Of a stretch of 64,000 nt of DNA, positions 45,325 to 52,919 are shown in pieces; position 1 is the stretch's first letter; each line of letters begins with the position of its first letter. This stretch comes from Phycisphaera sp. (GTDB taxonomy: Bacteria > Planctomycetota > Phycisphaerae > Phycisphaerales > Phycisphaeraceae): NCBI GenBank assembly GCA_016125215.1, contig WGMF01000002.1:62001-126000 (forward strand), written 5' to 3'. A program made the translations under genes and the position numbers. A model generated the notes under the pieces. That model was given only the letters and a program-made list of their open reading frames with translations, was not told where the DNA came from and ran no database searches.

Positions 45325-45371
45325 ACGGGCCCGTGCGAGTGTTCAGCCGCGTCCAGCGTGCCTGGGCCCGT
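45325..45371. terminator. Inverted repeat between convergent genes
   Basis: Perfect 8-bp arms ACGGGCCC (45325-45332) and GGGCCCGT (45364-45371) with a 31-nt loop, filling the 53-bp gap between the GNAT gene and the lipoprotein gene. No T-run follows on either strand, so termination is only suggested by position. Confidence 0.45.
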
Positions 45372-45373
45372 CT

Positions 45374-46024
45374 TCAGCGTTTGACATTCATGTCTATCGA
45401 GGCGGTGGTCGTCTTGCCCGTCGAGGCGTCGGTGATGGCCACGGAGACGGTGAGCTTGGTTGCGGCCTCGGGCATTTCGGTGGGCAGGGTGAGTTCGAGC
45501 GTGTAGTGCGAGCCGGTCATGCCGGAGCGGTAGGCGTCGCTGAACTCGGTGGGGGTGTAGGCACGGCGGGCGAGGGTGACGGGTTTGGCCTTGATGTCGG
45601 CGTCGGGGCTGACAGGGAGATAGGTCGCTTCGAGGAGCGCCGAGCCTGCGACGGGGATGAGTCGGCCTTTCTGGTCGAGTGTGTCGCAGTAGAGGCGCAC
45701 CGTATCGTCCTTGCCGTCGTTGTGGGTGTCGATGGGGCCTGAGTATCTGCCGAAGGTGATCGAGGCAAAGCGGGGGAGGTCATCGGGCCTGACGCCCTCG
45801 ACGGACTTGGGCAGAGGCAGGTTGCGGGCCTTGAGTTCGTCGATCTCGGCGACGCGCGCAGCGAGGTTCTTTTCGAGTTTGTCGACCTCGGCCTGGAGTT
45901 GGAAGTTTTTTTCACGCAGGTCGTCGAGTTGTTTATCCACGGGCGTGTAACCGCCGACACGGATGTTGGATTTGCATCCGATGACAGAGATCAGGAGCAC
46001 CATTGTCATCACGGTGCGTTTCAC
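45374..46024 (-). CDS. Coiled-coil lipoprotein, unknown function
   Basis: 216 aa. Signal peptide MKRTVMTMVLLISVIGC ends in a lipobox-like VIGC at residue 17. Residues about 30-65 form a coiled coil (DKQLDDLREKNFQLQAEVDKLEKNLAAR in part). The rest (about 75-216) is beta-rich: FASITFGRYSGPIDTHNDGKDDTVRLYCD and a closing Thr-rich strand set (LTVSVAITDASTGKTTTASI), resembling an immunoglobulin-like or C2-like sandwich. No family is recognised. It lies 12 bp downstream of clpP on the same strand and may be co-transcribed. Confidence 0.75.
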   Translation of the reverse strand: MKRTVMTMVLLISVIGCKSNIRVGGYTPVDKQLDDLREKNFQLQAEVDKLEKNLAARVAEIDELKARNLPLPKSVEGVRPDDLPRFASITFGRYSGPIDTHNDGKDDTVRLYCDTLDQKGRLIPVAGSALLEATYLPVSPDADIKAKPVTLARRAYTPTEFSDAYRSGMTGSHYTLELTLPTEMPEAATKLTVSVAITDASTGKTTTASIDMNVKR

Positions 46025-46036
46025 GGCGGGCCTCCG

Positions 46037-46663
46037 TTATTCCTCTTCGGTCTTGTGCGTGGCGGCCATGGAGTCGGGGATGTGGCTGAGGACCTTGTCG
46101 GCACAGCCGTACGCCACGGTTTCGTCGGCGTCGAGCCAGTGGTCGCGTTCACAATCTTTGGCAACGGTGTCGTAATCCTTGCCGGTGTGGTTGGCCATGA
46201 GTTCGAAGAGCTTCTTGCGTGTGCGGATCATCTCTTTGGCTTGGATGCCCAGGTCGGTGGCCACGCCCTCCATGACGCCGCCGATCAGGGGCTGGTGGAG
46301 CAGGACGCGGCTGTTGGGGAGCATGAAGCGCTTGCCGTTTGTGCCGGCCATAAGCAGCAGCGACCCCATCGAGGCCGCCAGGCCGATGCAGTAGGTCGCC
46401 ACGTCACACCGCACGAATTGCATGGTGTCGTAGATGCCCAGGCCCGCGCTGACGGACCCGCCGGGGGAGTTGATGTAAAAGTGGATGTCGGCCTTGGGGT
46501 TTTCGTTGGATAGGAACAGGAGCTGCGCGACGATGAGGTTGGCCACGTCGTCCGTGACCGGTCCGCCGAGGAAGATGACGCGGTCTTTGAGCAGGCGGGA
46601 GTAGATGTCGTAGGCGCGTTCGCCCCGGCCGGATTTCTCGATCACCATCGGGATCAGGTTCAT
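46037..46663 (-). CDS. clpP: ATP-dependent Clp protease proteolytic subunit
   Basis: 208-aa serine protease that forms the double heptameric ring fed by ClpX/ClpA. Catalytic serine in [14 protein letters not shown], histidine in [11 protein letters not shown], and aspartate in the segment around [27 protein letters not shown]-terminal [18 protein letters not shown] and [17 protein letters not shown] match the family from start to end. No clpX lies next to it, which is common when a genome has several clpP copies. It is divergent from the ABC permease gene (203 bp). Confidence 0.95.
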   Translation of the reverse strand: MNLIPMVIEKSGRGERAYDIYSRLLKDRVIFLGGPVTDDVANLIVAQLLFLSNENPKADIHFYINSPGGSVSAGLGIYDTMQFVRCDVATYCIGLAASMGSLLLMAGTNGKRFMLPNSRVLLHQPLIGGVMEGVATDLGIQAKEMIRTRKKLFELMANHTGKDYDTVAKDCERDHWLDADETVAYGCADKVLSHIPDSMAATHKTEEE

Positions 46664-46866
46664 GCTCGGTTCCTCGTTGCGTGATTCGTGGAGTCTGTGT
46701 GTGGGTCGCTGGGGACTGCTTGACTATCGGGTCAAAATGGATTCTAGCATCAACGCGGGGCCCGGCCAACGTGTTACCGAAAACCGGTCGGCTCACACGG
46801 CGGGGCGATGCAGGCTACGATAAGCACCGGGCCCGGCGTGGATCGTTGGCCCCACTGGAGTATGTC

Positions 46867-47721
46867 ATGACGCAACTCACGACCACGGGGTTGGACGCCT
46901 CGGTCCGTTCGGGGCTTTGGCTTTCGACACGCACGCTCTGGCAGCGCGAGATGGTACGGTTCTTCCGGCAGCGCAACCGGGTGATCGGTGCGCTGGCCAC
47001 ACCGATCGTCTTCTGGCTCCTGCTCGGCGGCGGGTTGAACAGGTCGTTCACCGTGAGCAACGCAGCCTCCACGAGCACCGGCGGAATCGGGTACCTGGAA
47101 TACTTCTTCCCCGGCACCGTCGTGCTGATCCTGCTCTTCACCGCGATCTTTTCCACGATCAGTGTCATCGAAGATCGGCGGGAGGGATTCCTGCAAGGTG
47201 TTCTGGTTTCGCCGATGCCTCGCCTGGCACTGGTGCTGGGAAAGGTGTTCGGCGGGGCGACGATCGCGACGGTGCAGGGACTCCTGTTCCTTGCGGTCTG
47301 GCCCTGGGTCGGGCACGTGCATTGGGACGGCACGGAGGTGCTGTGGTTGCTCGGGGCGCTGCCGGTGATGTTTGTACTCTCGTGTGCGCTGACGGGGCTG
47401 GGCCTGTGCATAGCCTGGCCGATGGACTCGACGGCTGGGTTTCACGCGGTGATGAACTTATTCCTGATGCCGATGTGGTTTCTCTCCGGCGCGGTGTTCC
47501 CGTATACGCAGGCACCGAGCGTGATGCGTTGGATCATGCTGTGCAACCCGCTCACGTACGGTCAGACGGCGTTTGCCTCGACGCTCGGGGGGGGGCGTGT
47601 CCACAGCCCCTCGCCGCTCGGGCCGATCCCCTCGATGGGGGTCACGCTGCTCTTTGCGGTCGGCACGGTCACTTTTGGTCACGCGCTGGTGAATCGGCGA
47701 CGACGGGACGGTTCGTCATGA
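46867..47721 (+). CDS. ABC-2 type transporter permease
   Basis: 284 aa from ATG 46867 (CTGGAG about 8 bp upstream); the frame is open to 46681. It has six transmembrane helices: VIGALATPIVFWLLLGGG, TVVLILLFTAIFSTISVI, the EDRREGFLQGVLVSPMPRLALVLGKV motif characteristic of ABC-2 permeases, LLGALPVMFVLSCALTGLGLCI, AVMNLFLMPMWFLSGAVFP, and VTLLFAVGTVTFGHAL. The ATP-binding subunit is missing from the neighbourhood. It overlaps the SCO1 gene by 4 bp (ATGA), and DUF420 follows; this trio is often seen near cytochrome oxidase or heme genes. Confidence 0.88.
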   Translation: MTQLTTTGLDASVRSGLWLSTRTLWQREMVRFFRQRNRVIGALATPIVFWLLLGGGLNRSFTVSNAASTSTGGIGYLEYFFPGTVVLILLFTAIFSTISVIEDRREGFLQGVLVSPMPRLALVLGKVFGGATIATVQGLLFLAVWPWVGHVHWDGTEVLWLLGALPVMFVLSCALTGLGLCIAWPMDSTAGFHAVMNLFLMPMWFLSGAVFPYTQAPSVMRWIMLCNPLTYGQTAFASTLGGGRVHSPSPLGPIPSMGVTLLFAVGTVTFGHALVNRRRRDGSS

Positions 47722-48413
47722 CCTGGCCGGTTCAACGTACGATTGTGATCCTGCTTGCGCTGGCGTCGCTGGGCACCACGGCCCTGATCGTGCTCAACAT
47801 CGCTCGTAACAGGCACGCAACCGCCGGCCACGGTGCGACAGCGATGCAATCCGGCGGCGCTTCACCTACGGTCTTTGACAATCCCATCGCGCTGCCGGCC
47901 TTTGAGTTGACCGAGCGCTCGGGTCAACCCGTGACACTCGAAACGCTCAAGGGCAAGGCCTCGGTCGTGTGTTTTATTTACACGCATTGTGCCGGCCCGT
48001 GCCCGCGGATCACGTCGGTGATGGCCGGCCTGCAAGGCCAACTCGACAAACTGGGGACGCGGGATCACGTTCGGCTGGTATCGATCAGCGTCGACCCTGA
48101 GCGCGACACGCCCGAGCGCCTTCGTGAATACGCCGGCTGGGCGCACGCGGACGGCGAACACTGGCTCTTCCTGACCGGCCCCCGGAAGGACATCTGGGCG
48201 CTGATCAAAGACGGCTTCAAGCAACCGGTTGCAGAAAACCCCGACAACACAACCGACCCGATCCTCCACACGCAGAAACTCGTGCTCGTGGACGCCGAGG
48301 GAAGAATCCGTGGCTTCTACCGGGCGCTCGACGAGTCGCTGCCCGATGGCACGGTGGTGAAAAGCCAGATTGATGAACTGCTCAACGACATCAACCGACT
48401 CAGCGGGAAATAA
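47718..48413 (+). CDS. SCO1/SenC family copper-binding thioredoxin-fold protein
   Basis: 231 aa membrane-anchored protein (TIVILLALASLGTTALIVLNI). It delivers copper to the Cu-A site of cytochrome c oxidase. Motifs: FELTERSGQPVTLETLKGKASVVCFIYTHCAGPC, with the copper-ligand CxxxC, then VRLVSISVDPERDTPERLREYA and the late histidine in DPILHTQKLVLVD. The start ATG 47718 overlaps the permease stop (ATGA). The frame is open far upstream to 46917 in the permease region; that part is not coding. Confidence 0.9.
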   Translation: MTWPVQRTIVILLALASLGTTALIVLNIARNRHATAGHGATAMQSGGASPTVFDNPIALPAFELTERSGQPVTLETLKGKASVVCFIYTHCAGPCPRITSVMAGLQGQLDKLGTRDHVRLVSISVDPERDTPERLREYAGWAHADGEHWLFLTGPRKDIWALIKDGFKQPVAENPDNTTDPILHTQKLVLVDAEGRIRGFYRALDESLPDGTVVKSQIDELLNDINRLSGK

Positions 48414-48416
48414 ACG

Positions 48417-48824
48417 ATGTTGCCCACAATCAACGCCTGCCTCAACGCGCTGGCGACGGTGCTTCTTGTGATCGGTTACATCTTCATCAAACGAAAAAAC
48501 GTCGATGCCCACAGGCGCTGCATGATCGCGGCGTTCTGTGTGTCGTGCGTGTTCCTGGTGTTCTACGTCGTGGACAAGATTCTCAAGCACGGCGTCCACA
48601 CCCCGTTCAACCACGGGGGCGTGGTGAGGTACGCCTATTACACCATGCTCATCACGCACGTGATCCTGGCGATGACGGTGCCGGTGTTTGCGATCGTGCT
48701 CATCCGCCTGGCGCTCAAGGGTCGGTTTGAGGCACACAGAAAGTTGGCCAAAATTGGTTACCCGGTCTGGCTCTACGTCTCCGTCACCGGTGTGCTGATT
48801 TACTTTGCGTTGTACGTGTTCTGA
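48417..48824 (+). CDS. DUF420 membrane protein
   Basis: 135 aa with four transmembrane helices: LNALATVLLVIGYIFI, MIAAFCVSCVFLVFYVV, YYTMLITHVILAMTVPVFAIVLI and YPVWLYVSVTGVLIYFALYVF. The sequence HRRCMIAAFCVSCVFL and the conserved histidines (AHRRCM, THVIL, FEAHRKLAK) identify DUF420, a family found with cytochrome oxidase and SCO genes. It starts 3 bp after SCO1. A role in oxidase assembly or heme/copper handling is likely, but no oxidase subunit is in the window. Confidence 0.9.
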   Translation: MLPTINACLNALATVLLVIGYIFIKRKNVDAHRRCMIAAFCVSCVFLVFYVVDKILKHGVHTPFNHGGVVRYAYYTMLITHVILAMTVPVFAIVLIRLALKGRFEAHRKLAKIGYPVWLYVSVTGVLIYFALYVF

Positions 48825-48875
48825 CTCGGATGCGCTTCAACCCCGCGCGAGGCTTTAACGTATGATGGCCTGTTG

Positions 48876-49787
48876 ATGCAGCAATTCCCTGTAAAAAGCG
48901 ATGGATTCGTGCCGCCGACCGCCGGGCAGGTGGCGGGCTATCTCGACAGCCACCCAGCGAGGTTGCCGTCGCGTTGGATGATGTGGATGCCGCTGATCGG
49001 GGTGGGGTTTGTCATCGCGCTGGCGGCGTCGATCGGTGGGGGGGTGGCACAGGTGCTCCCGTGGCTGGTGATGTTCGCGCTTCTGGGCTACCTGGGTTAC
49101 AAGGGCAGGCGTGTACGCTTTCTCGATAAACGGGTCGCCGACGCGCACGAACTGGCGATGCTGCGCATGATGCCCGCGTCGCTCCGGCTGACTTGGCGGT
49201 TGCTGCCGCAGCTTGTGACGCTGCCGAATCTTTATGGACGGGCGCTGTCTCTGCTGGCGCTGTCGTTGCATATCCTCGGTTCGCACGAGGCGGCGCTTGT
49301 GGCGTATGACCGGGTGATCTCGGGCATCCCCTCGGAGAGTCCGATGGCTTTCCAGTTACGGCTTCAACGCTGTCTGGCGTGGTTGGCCAACGACCAGATC
49401 ACACCGGCGGAGGACGAACTCCGCAGGCTGCAGAATCAAAGCACAGACATCCAGACCCCGCCCGCCATCATCGCGGCCCTGCGGTACACAAGGCTCTATC
49501 AACAGGTCCGCACGTACCATTTTGCCGACGCGGTGGAGATGGAGCACGACCTGCTGGCAACCCTGGCACCGCTGGGGATCGACGCGGGTTACGGGTACGC
49601 GCTCATGGCCCATTCGTTTTTGCATGTGAAGGTTAGCGAACCGGAAAACCCGGCGAAATTGCTCGCATCGGCAAAAGAATGGTGGCGGTTGGCCACGATG
49701 CTCATCCCCCCCGGCGACCTCGCGCAGCGTGTACCCGAACTGCGTGAGGCCGCGGACACGCTCCCCGCGACACACTGGCCGTTATGA
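48876..49787 (+). CDS. Membrane protein with TPR-like region, unknown function
   Basis: 303 aa from ATG 48876; an in-frame TTG precedes it at 48873. Two hydrophobic helices lie at about residues 35-70 (WMPLIGVGFVIALAASIGGG and VLPWLVMFALLGYLGY). The remainder is all-helical with TPR-like periodicity (LRLTWRLLPQLVTLPNLYGRALSLLALSLHILG, YDRVISGIP, LQRCLAWLANDQI). I recognise no family. It overlaps the next gene by 4 bp (ATGA), and the two proteins look like a pair. Confidence 0.72.
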   Translation: MQQFPVKSDGFVPPTAGQVAGYLDSHPARLPSRWMMWMPLIGVGFVIALAASIGGGVAQVLPWLVMFALLGYLGYKGRRVRFLDKRVADAHELAMLRMMPASLRLTWRLLPQLVTLPNLYGRALSLLALSLHILGSHEAALVAYDRVISGIPSESPMAFQLRLQRCLAWLANDQITPAEDELRRLQNQSTDIQTPPAIIAALRYTRLYQQVRTYHFADAVEMEHDLLATLAPLGIDAGYGYALMAHSFLHVKVSEPENPAKLLASAKEWWRLATMLIPPGDLAQRVPELREAADTLPATHWPL

Positions 49788-50671
49788 ACTCCCACAACCT
49801 CACAACCCCGCACCCGACAAACGCCGACGTGCCGGACTTCGATCCGCGCCGGTTCGAGCGACAGACATTGCTGGACAACCTCTATCAGTGGGCGGTGCTG
49901 GGCGTGATCTCGGTGATCGTGGTGATCGAGATGCTGATGGGGGGCGGGGGCACGACGACGACGGTGCTCGTGTTTGTGGTTTTTGCCGCGTGGCTGGCGA
50001 TGAGCCTGGCCGACGCACGCACCGCTTCGACCCTTCCCCAGATCAGCGCGCAACTCGGCCACGACCCCAACGCCGCGGGCGGGCTTATCTCACAGGGAAT
50101 TTCCCGCACAGTGATGAACCGTGCGGTGCGATTCGAGCTGTACCACAGGTTGGCCATCCTCAAGCACACGAAGGGCGACCTGGTCCAGTCGGGGGCGATA
50201 TGCAGCGCCCTGTTATCCCAACGGCTCGGCAGCGCCGAGCGCGTGCGTCCGCAGTTGCTCGTGATGCTCTGCGAGTCACGACTCGTGGTGGGAGATTACG
50301 CGACCGCCTATTCGTCGCTGGTCCAACTGCACGGGTGCAAGCTCTCCCTGGCCGAGATGCTGCAGCTTACGGGATTGCAGACTCGTTACGAGGTGTCGAT
50401 GGGCTACGACGCCGCGGCCCTGCGGAACGTGAGGCAGCGGGTCGAACTGTCTGAACTCATGCCGACCGGCCCGTGCATCGCGCTGCACCAGACGCTGGCA
50501 CTTGCGGCCGGACGCACCGGACGGGCAGAGCTTTCCGCGTTCCTTCAATCGCGAGCCAATCTTTTAGCCGGCCGCAAAGAACCACCCGCCGTCGATGAGC
50601 TGACCGGCGATCCCCCCATTGTGGACATCAATCCCAACCCCGCCACCGAACCGACGCCATGGAACACCTGA
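49784..50671 (+). CDS. Membrane protein with TPR-like region, unknown function (pair member)
   Basis: 295 aa. One or two helices near residues 35-75 (WAVLGVISVIVVIEML and TVLVFVVFAAWLAMSLA) precede an all-helical soluble region (LYHRLAILKHTKGDLVQSGAICSALL, LLVMLCESRLVVGDYATAYSSLVQL) that resembles tetratricopeptide repeats. The tail is Pro/Asn-rich. Layout and context match the preceding gene, so the two may be diverged paralogues acting together as a membrane scaffold. The start overlaps the previous stop by 4 bp, and its last 13 bp overlap the antiporter gene. Confidence 0.72.
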   Translation: MNSHNLTTPHPTNADVPDFDPRRFERQTLLDNLYQWAVLGVISVIVVIEMLMGGGGTTTTVLVFVVFAAWLAMSLADARTASTLPQISAQLGHDPNAAGGLISQGISRTVMNRAVRFELYHRLAILKHTKGDLVQSGAICSALLSQRLGSAERVRPQLLVMLCESRLVVGDYATAYSSLVQLHGCKLSLAEMLQLTGLQTRYEVSMGYDAAALRNVRQRVELSELMPTGPCIALHQTLALAAGRTGRAELSAFLQSRANLLAGRKEPPAVDELTGDPPIVDINPNPATEPTPWNT

Positions 50672-51750
50672 TCCCCGCCGAGTGGTTTTTCGGTTTGGCG
50701 TGGTACTGGCTGTTGCTCATCACGGCTGGGTCTGTCGTGGCGCTGTCGCTTGGCGCGGACTGGCTCGTGGGCGGTGCGGCCGGGCTGGCGTATCGGTTTG
50801 GTTTGCCCAAGGTCATCGTCGGCGCGACGATTGTTTCCCTGGGCACGACCAGCCCGGAGGCGGCCGTCTCGGTCATGGCGGCGTGGAACGGCGACGCGGG
50901 TCTGGCGCTGGGCAACGCCGTCGGGTCGATCATCGCCGACACGGGCTTGATTTTTGGTTTGGGCTGTTTGATGACCCAGCTCCCGGCTGATGCGTTCGTG
51001 CTCAAGCGGCAGGGCCTTGTGAAGATGGCCACGGTGGGGCTGCTCGCGTTGATCTGCTACGCCTGCTTTGCCGTCATGGGCAATCAGGCGGAGCTTGGCC
51101 GGTGGTTCGGGGTGTTGATGCTCGTGCTGCTCGTGGGGTATATGGCCGTCAGCGTCCGGTGGGCCAAAGAGCATCCGCAGGGTGAGCCTTTCATTGCGCC
51201 ACAAGCCGACCAGACCCCCGAAAGTCCGAAAGACAAGGATGATTCGTGTGAACCTCAAACCGTGCCCGTGGTGTTGATTCTCAAGCTGCTGGTCGGCCTA
51301 TCGGTGGTGATCGTGGCCAGTCACGTGATGGTGACTAGCGTGAGCGTCTTGGCCGGTCAGTGGGGCGTGCCGCAGGTCGTCATCGCGGGGACGCTTGTGG
51401 CGGTGGGTACGTCGATGCCTGAACTGGTCGTGGGGATGGCGGCCATCATGAAGGGGCACAAGGAGATCCTGCTGGGCAACGTGATCGGCGCGGATATCCT
51501 CAACGTGCTCTTTGTCACCGGCGCCGCGGCGGTGGCCAAGCCCTTGCCATTGATCGATGCGACTTCGTCAACCCCGGCGATCTTTCTATGGCTTCACCTG
51601 CCCGTGATGCTTGTGGTGCTGGGGCTGTTCTGGGGGTTTATCACCGTGTCGATCCGCCGTGGTCACTTTGTGCGGTGGTACGGTGTACCGATGCTGCTGC
51701 TTTATGCGGGGTACGTCGCGGCGGGATTTGTTTTCGGCACAGCCGGTTGA
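50659..51750 (+). CDS. CaCA-family cation antiporter (YrbG-like Ca2+/Na+ exchanger)
   Basis: 363 aa with about ten transmembrane helices and the two inverted alpha repeats that define the family: VGATIVSLGTTSPEAAVSVM with GNAVGSIIADTG, and IAGTLVAVGTSMPELVVGM with GNVIGADILNVLF. The conserved glutamates in both TSPE/SMPE motifs are the ion ligands. A charged cytoplasmic loop of about 40 residues separates the halves. It should exchange Ca2+ (or Na+/K+) for Na+ or H+ across the inner membrane. Confidence 0.92.
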   Translation: MEHLIPAEWFFGLAWYWLLLITAGSVVALSLGADWLVGGAAGLAYRFGLPKVIVGATIVSLGTTSPEAAVSVMAAWNGDAGLALGNAVGSIIADTGLIFGLGCLMTQLPADAFVLKRQGLVKMATVGLLALICYACFAVMGNQAELGRWFGVLMLVLLVGYMAVSVRWAKEHPQGEPFIAPQADQTPESPKDKDDSCEPQTVPVVLILKLLVGLSVVIVASHVMVTSVSVLAGQWGVPQVVIAGTLVAVGTSMPELVVGMAAIMKGHKEILLGNVIGADILNVLFVTGAAAVAKPLPLIDATSSTPAIFLWLHLPVMLVVLGLFWGFITVSIRRGHFVRWYGVPMLLLYAGYVAAGFVFGTAG

Positions 51751-51757
51751 CGCTGGA

Positions 51758-51786
51758 TTTGCCGTTATCGTTTGCCGACTTATAAT
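51758..51786 (+). promoter_or_regulatory. Promoter of tRNA-Ala
   Basis: TATAAT at 51781-51786 with TTTGCC at 51758-51763 and a 17-bp spacer. The tRNA starts 15 bp after the -10 box. Confidence 0.65.
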
Positions 51787-51801
51787 GGTCCGCTTCCCCA
51801 C

Positions 51802-51874
51802 GGGGCCGTAGCTCAATTGGGAGAGCGCCTGGATGGCATCTAGGAGGTTAGGGGTTCGATCCCCCTCGGCTCCA
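51802..51874 (+). tRNA. tRNA-Ala (GGC)
   Basis: 73-nt cloverleaf: acceptor GGGGCCG/CGGCTCC (one G-U pair), D-loop GCTCAATTGGGAGAGC, anticodon loop ATGGCAT giving GGC, T-loop TTCGATC, discriminator A at 51874. CCA is not encoded (CAT follows). It closely resembles E. coli tRNA-Ala(GGC). Confidence 0.96.
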
Positions 51875-51886
51875 CATCATTAAACA

Positions 51887-51922
51887 CCGCAATCCATTAG
51901 ACGATATGGGTTGCGGTTTTTT
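51887..51922 (+). terminator. Intrinsic terminator of tRNA-Ala
   Basis: Stem CCGCAATCC (51887-51895) / GGGTTGCGG (51908-51916), 9 bp with one G-U pair and a 12-nt loop, followed by six T (51917-51922). Strong Rho-independent terminator. Confidence 0.88.
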
Positions 51923-51929
51923 AATATTT

Positions 51930-52919
51930 TCAGCGGGTCTGCCCGGACGGTCTTGTGAGCTGTTCGATCAGGAAGTCTTCCGGGGTTGCGTGGCGCACAT
52001 CCTCGGCTTGTGGGTAGACGACCTCGCACGGGATGCCCAATTCCCCGCAGCGCTGTTGCAGGCCCACGCCGAAATTTGCGGTGTGGGTGGGGTCGGATTG
52101 ATCCCGCCCCATGTCCGGGGCCGTGTTATAGAACAGGCAGACCAGCGGGTCGTCTGGAGTAGCCAGCGCATAGGGCGAATACTCTTTTATCCACGGCAGG
52201 ATCGCCTCGCGGTCTGCGAGGAACTGGTTGAAACTTTTCTTACCGAAGGCGTGTCCGCCATACCCACTGTTGGGCGTCCACTCTTTCATTTGCGCAGGGT
52301 CAAGCGTCGTCTGCGGCCCTTTGACCGCAACACAAGTCAGACGGGTGGACTGACGCGCTACCACGTCTTCGCTGTCAGGGTCGGCCATGTCGTCGTGGTA
52401 CGCAAGCCAGAGGCTGGTACAGGCGCCGGCGGACCCTCCGGCGGCCCCGATACGAGACGGGTCGATGTTCCACTCTGCAGCCTTGGAGCGTAAAAACTGT
52501 AGCGCACGGGCGGCGTCGTGCATGGGCGCTTTGACGGGCGGCACAACGCCCTCGGCGTGACACATCAGACGGTAATTGATCGCCGCCACCGAGATGCCCG
52601 CGTCCAGCAATCTCTGAGCATCGACAAATCGGCTCATCCGTTCCTTGCTGCCGCCCATCCATCCACCCCCGTGGATCACAAGCACCAGCGGTGTCGGTTT
52701 ATCGGATTGGGCCCCCCAGAAGTCGAGGACATGGCGTTCGTGTTCACCGTAATGAACACCCGAAAACGTGGGGGGGGGGACGTCTCCCTCAAAACCGGTC
52801 GCCTTGCCCGCGCCTTTTGGCTTCGGGTTCGGCTGACCCGGAGAAGTCTCATCACCCATCGCCGAGAACTCCGCCAAGGTGATCGTTGCAAGCATAACGA
52901 GCAAGCAGATGGAGTTCAT
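51930..52919 (-). CDS. Secreted alpha/beta-hydrolase (BD-FAE-like esterase)
   Basis: 329 aa. Signal peptide MNSICLLVMLATITLAEFSA, then a linker of Pro/Gly/Lys. The catalytic core is of the lipase/esterase type: oxyanion motif VIHGGGWMGGS, nucleophile elbow GAAGGSAGACTSLW with the catalytic serine, and a late aspartate/histidine pair (PDDPLVCLFYN; the terminal segment EDVRHATPEDF). Esterases of this type de-acylate plant or algal polysaccharides. It abuts the 902-aa protein gene without a spacer and is the last gene of a four-gene minus-strand secreted operon, so a carbohydrate-esterase role is likely. Confidence 0.8.
   Translation of the reverse strand: MNSICLLVMLATITLAEFSAMGDETSPGQPNPKPKGAGKATGFEGDVPPPTFSGVHYGEHERHVLDFWGAQSDKPTPLVLVIHGGGWMGGSKERMSRFVDAQRLLDAGISVAAINYRLMCHAEGVVPPVKAPMHDAARALQFLRSKAAEWNIDPSRIGAAGGSAGACTSLWLAYHDDMADPDSEDVVARQSTRLTCVAVKGPQTTLDPAQMKEWTPNSGYGGHAFGKKSFNQFLADREAILPWIKEYSPYALATPDDPLVCLFYNTAPDMGRDQSDPTHTANFGVGLQQRCGELGIPCEVVYPQAEDVRHATPEDFLIEQLTRPSGQTR

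Noticed and set aside
46681-46866. Longer N-terminus of the ABC permease
   Set aside because: The extension has no family match, whereas ATG 46867 has a ribosome site and starts close to the first conserved segment.
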